Assembly: GCA_030592465.1 (NCBI GenBank)
Contig: JAUVJB010000128.1
Span: forward strand, 1 to 8,303
Source: Bacteroidota bacterium
Lineage (GTDB): Bacteria > Bacteroidota > Bacteroidia > Bacteroidales > B39-G9
DNA length: 8,303 bases
Direction: 5' to 3'
Translations under genes and position numbers: made by a program
The notes under the pieces: generated by a model
The model's input: only the letters and a program-made list of their open reading frames with translations
Databases searched by the model: none
What the model was told of the DNA's origin: nothing
Part shown: positions 1 to 5,198 of the stretch, one piece after another
Position numbering within the stretch: the first letter of the stretch is position 1
Layout of the letters: the number at the start of each line of letters is the position of its first letter

Positions 1-2
1 AA

Positions 3-164
3 TTATTTTCTAAGCGTGTTTTAATCGGGTTTATATTAGGTGGACTTGCGGGTTTCTTATATTATTATTTTGTTGGTTGCAAATCCGGTTCTTGTTCTAT
101 AACATCGAGTCCTATAAACAGTACATTGTTTGGAATAGTATTTGGAATTGTAATAGCATACTAA
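3..164 (+). CDS. DUF6132-like small membrane protein, 3' end only
   Basis: The reading frame is open from the left edge to a TAA at 162-164, giving 53 visible residues; the start lies outside the window. The visible part has a glycine-rich hydrophobic segment (GFILGGLAGFLYYYF), then a CKSGSC motif followed by ITSSP and NST, then a second hydrophobic segment ending IVFGIVIAY. This two-helix layout with a CxSGxC-x-IT linker matches my memory of the DUF6132 family, short Bacteroidota membrane proteins of unknown function. The two cysteines could bind metal or form a disulfide, but that is inference. The gene runs convergently into the aminotransferase, and the two stop codons share four bases. 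No terminator separates them. The family call is from recall, not a search. Confidence 0.75.
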   Translation, partial: LFSKRVLIGFILGGLAGFLYYYFVGCKSGSCSITSSPINSTLFGIVFGIVIAY

Positions 165-1354
165 CTACTTACAGCCTCATCAATAGCTTGCAACAATAAA
201 TTACTTATATTTTCAATTTCCTCATCTGTAATTATTAATGGAGGTGCTATTCTAAATGCGTTATCACAAAAAAGGAACATATCGAAAATAATACCTTTTT
301 GAATGCAAATCTCATGAAGTTTCGCAACTTGCTCGGCATTTTCCAACTCTACTGATAGAAACAGTCCTTTACCCCTAATTGTCTTTATTGCCGTATGCTT
401 TAAATATTTTTTAAATAATTCGCCTTTACGATTAGCTTCACTAGCAAAATTTTCTTCTAAAATAATATTTAACGAAGCAAGAGCAGCAGCACTTGAAACA
501 GGATGCCCGCCAAAAGTCGTAATATGCCCTAATGCAGGATTAAATTTTAAAGTATCCATAATTTTCTTAGAAGATACAAAAGCTCCTATTGGCATACCGC
601 CTCCCATCGCTTTAGCAATAGCCATTATATCAGGAATAATATTAAATTGTTCGAAAGCAAAAAGAGTACCTGTGCGACCAAATCCGGTTTGAACCTCATC
701 AAAAATTAACAAAGTTCCTGTTTCGTTGCATCTATTTCGTAATTTTAACAAAAAATCATCTTTGGGAACAATAATGCCGGCTTCGGCTTGAATTGGCTCA
801 ACTACTACGCAAGCTGTTTTATTTGTTATATTTTTAAGTTGATTGGCATTATTAAATTCTAAAAATTTTATATCAGGCAATAACGGACGATAAGATCTTT
901 TTAATGATTCATCGCCTAATATGCTCAATGCACCATGTGTGCTGCCATGATAAGCTTTTTTAAAAGCAATTATTTCAGAACGATGAGTATAACGCTTTGC
1001 TAATTTTAATGAGCCTTCAATGGCTTCACTTCCTGAATTAACAAAATAAACACTATCTAACTTTTTTGGCAAATTCTCGGTTAGCAATTTTGCATATTGC
1101 ACTTGTGGTGTCTGAACATATTCACCATAAACCATTAAATGCATGTATTTTTCTGCTTGTTCTTTCACAGCTTTCACTACTTTAGGATGGCAATGACCAA
1201 CATTACTAACAGAAACCCCTGATACTAAATCAATATATCTTTTCCCGCCTTTAGCATATAAATAAATACCTTCGGCTCTTTCTATCTCTAATAATAAAGG
1301 TGCTGATGACGGCTGTGCAACATGTTGCAAAAATAATTGTCGTTGTGAAATCAT
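161..1354 (-). CDS. PLP-dependent class III aminotransferase
   Basis: A complete 397-residue fold-type I, class III aminotransferase, the usual size for the acetylornithine/ornithine/4-aminobutyrate aminotransferase group. Visible landmarks, numbered from the chosen start: the PLP phosphate-binding NSGSEAIE at 106-113, the HGST motif at 136-139, VVEPIQAEAG at about 184-193, the cofactor-ring aspartate D219 in IFDEVQTGFGRTG, and the Schiff-base lysine K248 in IAKAMGGGMPIGA. It would move an amino group between an amino acid or amine and a 2-oxo acid in the cytoplasm. The substrate cannot be read from sequence; close Bacteroidota relatives are usually called only 'aspartate aminotransferase family protein'. 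An in-frame ATG 60 nt upstream (1412-1414) would add a hydrophobic 20-residue leader. I prefer the ATG at 1352-1354 because MISQRQLFLQH matches how the family begins and the extension runs up to the GC-rich repeat. The gene stands alone: 275 nt from the regulator upstream, and convergent with the DUF6132-like gene. Confidence 0.93.
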   Translation of the reverse strand: MISQRQLFLQHVAQPSSAPLLLEIERAEGIYLYAKGGKRYIDLVSGVSVSNVGHCHPKVVKAVKEQAEKYMHLMVYGEYVQTPQVQYAKLLTENLPKKLDSVYFVNSGSEAIEGSLKLAKRYTHRSEIIAFKKAYHGSTHGALSILGDESLKRSYRPLLPDIKFLEFNNANQLKNITNKTACVVVEPIQAEAGIIVPKDDFLLKLRNRCNETGTLLIFDEVQTGFGRTGTLFAFEQFNIIPDIMAIAKAMGGGMPIGAFVSSKKIMDTLKFNPALGHITTFGGHPVSSAAALASLNIILEENFASEANRKGELFKKYLKHTAIKTIRGKGLFLSVELENAEQVAKLHEICIQKGIIFDMFLFCDNAFRIAPPLIITDEEIENISNLLLQAIDEAVSS

Positions 1355-1421
1355 ATAAAAAATATTAAATGGGAATGGTTCAAAAAATTGTAAAATCAAA
1401 AAAAGCCACCCCAATACACTT

Positions 1422-1465
1422 CGCCCCGGTACGCTCCGCTACGGGGTAAACTACGGGGCAGGCAG
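1422..1465. repeat. GC-rich inverted/direct repeat element upstream of the aminotransferase
   Basis: A GC-rich island in otherwise AT-rich DNA. GCCCCG at 1423-1428 can pair with CGGGGC at 1454-1459, or its CCCCG part can pair with CGGGG at 1442-1446, so two alternative hairpins are possible. The octamer CTACGGGG occurs twice, at 1439-1446 and 1451-1458. It lies 68 nt upstream of the chosen aminotransferase start, so it may be in that gene's leader. It looks like a dispersed intergenic repeat of the REP type, but only one copy is present here. No T-tract follows on either strand, which argues against a classical terminator. Confidence 0.5.
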
Positions 1466-1557
1466 ATTATTCATTAAATTATTTAATTTTATATGTATTC
1501 ATGAGGGCTCCGTTGTTCACAGATTTTTAACCCCAAACATCAAAATAAATTTGTAAT

Positions 1558-1575
1558 AATTCGTGTAATTCGTGT
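1558..1575. repeat. Tandem 9-bp direct repeat (AATTCGTGT)x2
   Basis: AATTCGTGT occurs twice back to back, at 1558-1566 and 1567-1575. It directly abuts, and overlaps by a few bases, the 45-nt dispersed repeat that starts at about 1572. The two may be parts of one intergenic repeat unit. No function can be assigned. Confidence 0.55.
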
Positions 1576-1616
1576 CAACTTTTTTCAATCCGTCAGCTGG
1601 CGGATAAATATCTTTT
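1572..1616. repeat. 45-nt dispersed repeat, copy A, with palindromic core 1588-1605
   Basis: The core ATCCGTCAGCTGGCGGAT (1588-1605) is self-complementary except for one T/G position and is centred on CAGCTG. It is flanked by CAACTTTTTTCAAT on the left (1576-1589) and GGATAAATATCTTTT on the right (1602-1616). The flanks recur at identical spacing at 2519-2563. The core recurs inside the T9SS cargo gene at 3565-3582 and, degenerate, at 4814-4829. It lies 14 nt past the stop of the response regulator (which reads leftward), so it could end up in that mRNA's 3' end. There is no T-tract in the direction of transcription, so a repeat is a better call than a terminator. Confidence 0.65.
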
Positions 1617-1629
1617 AAAAATGAACTCA

Positions 1630-2334
1630 TTAAATTAAATTTAAATCGCTCATTAAATTATCCTTAAACGATTTTCCAATAGGAATTACTTTATCTCCTG
1701 TTTTAGTTTTATAAACTATAGTATTATCTTCAATAATCCCTATTTGATTGACATTAACTATATATGAACGGTGAACGCGTTTAAAAATATTTGAAGGTAA
1801 TTTATTAACTATCGACTTCATAGTGAAATGAATAGTATATCTACTGTCAAAAGTGCTTACAATCACATAGTTTTCAAGAGCTTCAATCCACAAAATATCA
1901 TCATATTTTAAATTAACCAATGTCGAATTTTTGCTTTTTATAAAAATCTGATTATTTTTTTCAACAATATAATTCTTCTCATTAAAAATTTTATATGCTT
2001 TATTTACCGATTTATAATAACGTTGTAAAGAAATAGGTTTAAGCAAATAGTCAACAACATCATATTCAAACGCTTCGAGAGCATATTTTTCCTGACCTGA
2101 AATAATAATTATTTGAGGTGGATTTTCAATGGTTTTTAAAAATTCAAGACCTGTCATTTCAGGCATCTCAACATCAAGAAAAATTAAATGTATTTCTTCA
2201 TCACCTGAGAAAGCATTCATTGCATCTAAAGCATTTGAATACGAATCTATCAAAGTTAAAAAATCAGTTTTTTTCACAAATTCTTCTATTACTTTTCTTG
2301 ATAGTTTGTCGTCATCAATAATTATACAGTTCAT
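1630..2334 (-). CDS. LytTR-family two-component response regulator
   Basis: A 234-residue response regulator with an N-terminal receiver domain (about 1-120) and a C-terminal LytTR DNA-binding domain (about 128-232). Receiver residues are all present: acidic DDD at 7-9, phospho-acceptor D54 in FLDVEMPEMTG, S79 in IIISGQ, and K99 in YLLKPI. The LytTR part shows ILWIEALENYVIV (147-159), VHRSYIVNV (187-195) and a C-terminal GKSFKDNL. Phosphorylation by a sensor kinase, usually a LytS/YehU-type one, would promote binding to direct repeats near promoters. Length and architecture are normal for the family. No histidine kinase lies next to it here: downstream is an unrelated aminotransferase after 275 nt, and upstream is a divergent T9SS cargo gene after 327 nt. 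It is therefore an orphan within this window. The target is unknown; the divergent gene and itself are the natural guesses. Confidence 0.95.
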   Translation of the reverse strand: MNCIIIDDDKLSRKVIEEFVKKTDFLTLIDSYSNALDAMNAFSGDEEIHLIFLDVEMPEMTGLEFLKTIENPPQIIIISGQEKYALEAFEYDVVDYLLKPISLQRYYKSVNKAYKIFNEKNYIVEKNNQIFIKSKNSTLVNLKYDDILWIEALENYVIVSTFDSRYTIHFTMKSIVNKLPSNIFKRVHRSYIVNVNQIGIIEDNTIVYKTKTGDKVIPIGKSFKDNLMSDLNLI

Positions 2335-2378
2335 AACTATTTTTATTTATTAAATATGGCTATTTATCAATTAATATC

Positions 2379-2386
2379 CAAAGATA
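2379..2386 (-). promoter_or_regulatory. Candidate -7 promoter element of the response regulator
   Basis: On the minus strand these bases read TATCTTTG, an exact match to the Bacteroidota -7 consensus TAnnTTTG, 44 nt upstream of the regulator ATG. This predicts a leader of roughly 35-40 nt. No clear TTTG -33 element is found at the expected distance; that position is AT-rich and reads TTAACAA. Short AT-rich motifs occur by chance in DNA like this. Confidence 0.4.
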
Positions 2387-2518
2387 ATCAAAAAATTAAT
2401 AAATTGTTAAATTGCTATAACATTAATAAAAAATTACAACTATTCTCATGGTTAATAAATAAATTATTCATATTGTTGAAACCTTTTAGAGTCAGAAGTA
2501 CATGGAAGAGTTAGGTTT

Positions 2519-2563
2519 GTGGCAACTTTTTTCAATACCGAAACATCAGGATAAATGTCTTTT
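2519..2563. repeat. 45-nt dispersed repeat, copy B (non-palindromic core)
   Basis: Aligned to copy A at a constant offset of 947 nt. The left flank CAACTTTTTTCAAT (2523-2536) is identical over 14 nt. The right flank GGATAAATGTCTTTT (2549-2563) matches 14 of 15. The 12-nt core between them (2537-2548) is the same length but almost unrelated and not palindromic. It is in the same orientation as copy A, and the two copies bracket the regulator gene. Confidence 0.6.
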
Positions 2564-2661
2564 TAGAGGATACTTATCAAACATTTATATACATATATCA
2601 AATAAATTATTATTTTACATTATTTTTTTGTAATTTTATATTATTAATTATTTTTAGAACC

Positions 2662-4677
2662 ATGAAAAATAAATTCAAAATATTATTAATCATAATATTA
2701 TATTTTTCGGCAAATAGCATCACTCTTGCTTCAAACAAGGATTATCACACTTATATGCAAGTTGTTGATTCCAGTGCCACTTATTTATGGTCCAATTCCG
2801 GCGACAATTGGGATAATTGCAGTTACTATTATTATAAATACGACAGTTTAGCAAATAGAACTGAATATTTACGCAAATATTTTGACACTTATAATAGCAT
2901 ATGGTTCAACGAAACCAAAAACAATATTTCGTATAATAATTATGGAAATATTAATAATCTTGTTTTACAAAAATGGGACACCTTAAATAATATATGGGAA
3001 AACTCATCTCACGACACAATTTATTTTGATGATACCAACAATGAAATATCTGAAAAACTTTCTCTATGGGACACTTCATCTAATAATTGGATTAATCAAA
3101 ATTATAGAATATCATTATATAGCGACAATCAACTTTTAAGAGATACTATAAAAAGTTGGGATACAGCTTCAAATAAATGGATTAATAATGTGTATAATGA
3201 TTATGTGTATGAAACAAATTCAATGAATGTTACATCTTTTTTATGGGATACAACTATTAATGAATGGGTAAATAATGAAAATAATTTTTATACCTATAAT
3301 GATGCCGGTAAAGAAACAGAACTAATTTTACAAAAATGGGATACAACAGGCAATGAATGGATAAATAATTTTCGATATTCTTTATCATACAATGCTGATA
3401 ATAAAAAAACAGAATACCTTTTTCAAATAAATGATACTTCAACACAGAACTGGATAAACTGTTATAGAGATACTTTAGTTTACGATGAAACCGGAAACAA
3501 TACAATATTCTTATCACAAATATGGGATGAAGAAACAGAAACATGGACAAACAAATCAAAAAGCATCCGCCAGCTGGCAGATAAAAAAAATAATATTACT
3601 GATGAAATATCATATAATTGGAATAACGAAACTGAAGTTTGGGATAATTATTCTAAAATTGAATATTTTTGGTCAGAAATTGAATGCCTTTTAACCGCTT
3701 CAATTACAGATAGCACAAATATTTTATGTTATGGCAACAATAATGGAACCGCTACCATTACTGCAAGTGGTGGTATCCAACCTTTCTTGTACCAATGGGA
3801 CGATAATTTAAACACTACATCTCCTACGGTGTCCAATCTTTCTGCTAATATTTATTACCATGTAGTGGTTACAGATTCTGTTCAATGCGAAGCAACAGAC
3901 AGTATAATATTAAGCCAACCTGATGAATTGCTAATTGAGTTTTCAAATAGCACCAATGTTTCTTGCTTTGGTTTCAACAATGGTTCTGCATCAATTACTG
4001 TTACCGGAGGAACAGAACCTTACATTTATCAATGGGACGATGGCGGAACTTCAAATACTTCGTCAGTTTCAGAATTAGCAGCTAACATATATTACCATAT
4101 GTCTGTAACTGATAATAATGGATGTACTACAATTGACAGCATTATTTTATCAGAACCTGAAAAAGTTGTTACAAGCTCAATATCCGGAACTACTTCCGTT
4201 ATTGAAGATGATATTGCTGTTTATTATATTTTCGAAACAGCTAACTCTGTTTACAACTGGGGTGTTGAAGGTTGCGAAATTTTAAACGGACAAGGTACTG
4301 ATTCTATTTCTGTTAATTGGCAAATTGTCGGAACCCACGAAATATCTGTCGTTGAAACCGCTGAAAACGGCTGCGATGGTGATACTGTAAAATTAAGTGT
4401 TACTGTTGGTGCAAATGATATTACAGACTTTAATAACTTAAAAGATGTTTTTACATATCCAAATCCTTTTAAAAATTTTACAACAATATATTTACCAAAT
4501 AACAGAAAATATGACAAAATTGATGTTATTAATATACAAGGCAGAATCGTAAAATCGTTAAAACATATTACCCAAAACAAAGTTACTTTGACAAATGAAA
4601 ATTTACTTCCCGGGTTGTATTACTTAAGGATTGTAAGTAAAAACAAAACTTATACACAAAAAATTGTGCTCGAATAA
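2662..4677 (+). CDS. T9SS-secreted multi-repeat protein with SprB repeats and type A sorting domain
   Basis: A complete 671-residue secreted protein. It starts with a Sec signal peptide (lysines at 2, 4 and 6, hydrophobic 7-22, cleavage near residue 23-24). Residues 42-329 form ten units of about 31 residues with the pattern WDTxxNxWxN followed by an aromatic at unit position 19. Residues about 345-423 and 424-502 are two SprB-type repeats (CYGNNNGTATITASGG; CFGFNNGSASITVTGG), each with a cysteine pair spaced 53 apart (C356/C409, C435/C488). Residues about 503-583 resemble a PKD-like module with C538 and C571. Residues about 592-671 are a T9SS type A C-terminal sorting domain (FTYPNPFKN, INIQGRIVKSL, LLPGLYYLRI, QKIVLE). 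The protein should cross the inner membrane by Sec and the outer membrane by the type IX system, then be released or anchored at the surface after the sorting domain is removed. An adhesin-like role is inferred from the repeats; no catalytic domain is seen. A palindromic DNA element lies in frame at residues 302-307. The gene is divergent from the LytTR regulator and is followed by a stem-loop. Confidence 0.92.
   Translation: MKNKFKILLIIILYFSANSITLASNKDYHTYMQVVDSSATYLWSNSGDNWDNCSYYYYKYDSLANRTEYLRKYFDTYNSIWFNETKNNISYNNYGNINNLVLQKWDTLNNIWENSSHDTIYFDDTNNEISEKLSLWDTSSNNWINQNYRISLYSDNQLLRDTIKSWDTASNKWINNVYNDYVYETNSMNVTSFLWDTTINEWVNNENNFYTYNDAGKETELILQKWDTTGNEWINNFRYSLSYNADNKKTEYLFQINDTSTQNWINCYRDTLVYDETGNNTIFLSQIWDEETETWTNKSKSIRQLADKKNNITDEISYNWNNETEVWDNYSKIEYFWSEIECLLTASITDSTNILCYGNNNGTATITASGGIQPFLYQWDDNLNTTSPTVSNLSANIYYHVVVTDSVQCEATDSIILSQPDELLIEFSNSTNVSCFGFNNGSASITVTGGTEPYIYQWDDGGTSNTSSVSELAANIYYHMSVTDNNGCTTIDSIILSEPEKVVTSSISGTTSVIEDDIAVYYIFETANSVYNWGVEGCEILNGQGTDSISVNWQIVGTHEISVVETAENGCDGDTVKLSVTVGANDITDFNNLKDVFTYPNPFKNFTTIYLPNNRKYDKIDVINIQGRIVKSLKHITQNKVTLTNENLLPGLYYLRIVSKNKTYTQKIVLE
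2785..3648 (+). repeat. Ten-unit coding tandem repeat (about 31 residues per unit)
   Basis: Units begin at residues 42, 73, 104, 135, 165, 194, 225, 256, 287 and 319 of the cargo protein, with spacings of 31, 31, 31, 30, 29, 31, 31, 31 and 32. The common pattern is WDTxxNxWxN at positions 2-11 and Tyr at position 19. Position 19 is Phe in unit 3, Trp in unit 10 and Leu in unit 9. The second Trp (unit position 9) is present in all ten units. Units differ strongly at DNA level, so this is an old, diverged array and not a recent slippage tract. It loosely recalls YD/RHS-like repeats (YxYDxxGN) but is not clearly that family. Confidence 0.85.
3565..3582. repeat. Palindromic element inside a coding sequence
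   Basis: ATCCGCCAGCTGGCAGAT is an 18-nt near-perfect palindrome with a single C/A mismatch. It matches copy A at 1588-1605 in 16 of 18 positions, followed by AAA in both. It is in frame and encodes IRQLAD (residues 302-307) in repeat unit 9 of the T9SS cargo protein. Its centre falls on L305, the unit position that is aromatic in the other nine units, and that unit is one residue longer than most. This suggests insertion or conversion of a mobile palindrome into the gene, but chance similarity cannot be excluded from one window. Confidence 0.6.
3694..4167 (+). repeat. Two tandem SprB-type repeats (coding)
   Basis: Two consecutive modules of 79 residues, about 345-423 and 424-502 of the cargo protein. 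They share the order N-x-x-C-[YF]-G-x-N-N-G-[TS]-A-[TS]-I-T, then YQWDD, A-N-I-Y-Y-H, V-T-D, a second cysteine and D-S-I-I-L-S-[QE]-P. SprB repeats are named after the Flavobacterium gliding adhesin SprB and occur in many surface proteins of T9SS-bearing bacteria. The equal cysteine spacing suggests one disulfide per module. Confidence 0.8.
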
Positions 4678-4719
4678 ATATTCTAAACTATAGTGAAAAT
4701 TTTTTGATTTTAGATTTAC

Positions 4720-4759
4720 CCTGTTGAATAATCCCGAACAATCGGGATTATTCAACAGG
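4720..4759 (+). terminator. Stem-loop, probable terminator of the T9SS cargo gene
   Basis: Perfect 18-bp inverted repeat: arms at 4720-4737 and 4742-4759 with a 4-nt ACAA loop, 42 nt past the stop codon. The inner stem (TCCCGA / TCGGGA) is GC-rich. Only a short, interrupted T-run (ATTTTCC) follows, so intrinsic termination may be weak; an mRNA 3'-end stabiliser or a REP-like element are alternatives. Confidence 0.6.
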
Positions 4760-4813
4760 ATGAATTTTCCTACCAACTAATAATCAATACCAAAACGTTG
4801 AGATTAAATCTAA

Positions 4814-4829
4814 TTCGCCAGTTGACGAA
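4814..4829. repeat. Degenerate palindrome resembling the CAGCTG element
   Basis: TTCGCCAGTTGACGAA is a 16-nt imperfect palindrome with one mismatch and a G/T pair at the centre. It keeps the CGCCAG-TTG framework of the elements at 1588 and 3565 and is followed by an A-rich stretch, as they are. The outer bases differ (TTCG..CGAA in place of TCCG..CGGA), as if arms had changed by compensating mutation. This could be a decayed copy or an unrelated palindrome. Confidence 0.4.
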
Positions 4830-4966
4830 ATAAAAATTTACTTGCGGATTTAAGATAACATAATAAGGTGTACATTTTTTACAGCTATTTTATGTTATTG
4901 CAAACCAATATCAACAAAATTATAGACGAATCTATTTTTATAATAGCTAATATCATTGAAAAATTG

Positions 4967-5017
4967 CTTTTTTTAAAAAAAAAAATTAAAAAAAAATATT
5001 TTTTTAAAAAATTTTAA
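4967..5017. repeat. Low-complexity A/T tract
   Basis: About 50 bases made almost only of alternating long T and A runs (T-run, 11 A, TT, 9 A, T-runs, A-runs). It can fold into weak A/T hairpins. Such tracts bend DNA, but no specific role is shown; it is about 180 nt upstream of the SusC-like start. Confidence 0.6.
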
Positions 5018-5114
5018 TATTTTATAAACTGCTGTTAATCAGTGTATAATAAATATTTTTACTTTACATTAAATTTATAAACACCTTACTGTTTAATAAA
5101 AAGATGTAATATTT

Positions 5115-5145
5115 TTTGTTATTCAAAAAAATTATATAAATTTAC
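5115..5145 (+). promoter_or_regulatory. Candidate promoter of the SusC-like gene
   Basis: TTTG at 5115-5118, an 18-nt spacer, then TAAATTTAC at 5137-5145. This fits the Bacteroidota pattern of TTTG and TAnnTTTG with one departure (A for the G) and near-standard spacing. It predicts a leader of roughly 45 nt before the ATG at 5199. No anti-sigma or extracytoplasmic-function sigma gene is nearby, and the product has no STN domain, so ordinary vegetative-type transcription is the simplest guess. Confidence 0.45.
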
Positions 5146-5198
5146 ATCTGAGTTTTAAAATAATATTAACTATTTATTAACCTAAATTTTTTAGTTTT

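Larger units (their letters stand above)
2335..2661. other. Divergent intergenic region between regulator and T9SS cargo gene
   Basis: This 327-nt AT-rich gap must hold the promoters of both divergent genes. It contains the candidate regulator -7 element (2379-2386) and the diverged 45-nt repeat copy B (2519-2563). No convincing promoter was found for the rightward gene: TTTG at 2627-2630 with TATTTTTA at 2649-2656 has good spacing but leaves almost no leader before the ATG at 2662. No RNA gene is visible, and no clear LytTR-type direct repeat could be picked by eye. Confidence 0.6.
4678..5198. other. Long intergenic region between T9SS cargo gene and SusC-like gene
   Basis: A 521-nt gap without a credible gene. 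In order it holds a perfect stem-loop (4720-4759), a degenerate copy of the CAGCTG-type palindrome (4814-4829), a 9-bp inverted repeat ATAACATAA / TTATGTTAT (4855-4863 and 4890-4898, 26-nt loop), a low-complexity A/T tract (about 4967-5017), and a candidate promoter (5115-5145). No tRNA, riboswitch or other RNA could be recognised. Confidence 0.6.

Noticed and set aside
1355..1414. Twenty-residue N-terminal extension of the aminotransferase from ATG 1412-1414
   Set aside because: The extension is hydrophobic and unlike the family, whose members start near MISQRQLF; a cytoplasmic enzyme would not carry such a leader.
1588..1605. Palindrome considered as an intrinsic terminator of the response regulator
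   Set aside because: It has no loop beyond the central bases and, read in the regulator's direction, is followed by TGAAAAAAG and not a T-run.
2502..2633. A 43-residue rightward ORF starting at ATG 2502 in the divergent intergenic region
   Set aside because: It runs through repeat copy B and the A/T-rich leader, has no family-like features, and its open frame (QLFSI...DK) comes from the repeat itself, since the same frame of copy A also reads QLFSIRQLADK.
2627..2656. TTTG with 18-nt spacer and TATTTTTA as a promoter for the T9SS cargo gene
   Set aside because: The -7 element would end 6 nt before the start codon, leaving essentially no leader; in such A/T-rich DNA the match is expected by chance.
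3257..3559. Leftward ORFs antisense to the T9SS cargo gene (this one and 4251-4580)
   Set aside because: They are frame shadows of a strongly supported coding gene with recognisable domains and have no features of their own.
2785..3648. Regularly spaced repeats of about 93 nt, considered as a CRISPR or satellite array
   Set aside because: The periodicity is at protein level in an open frame; DNA identity between units is low and there are no constant repeats separated by unique spacers.
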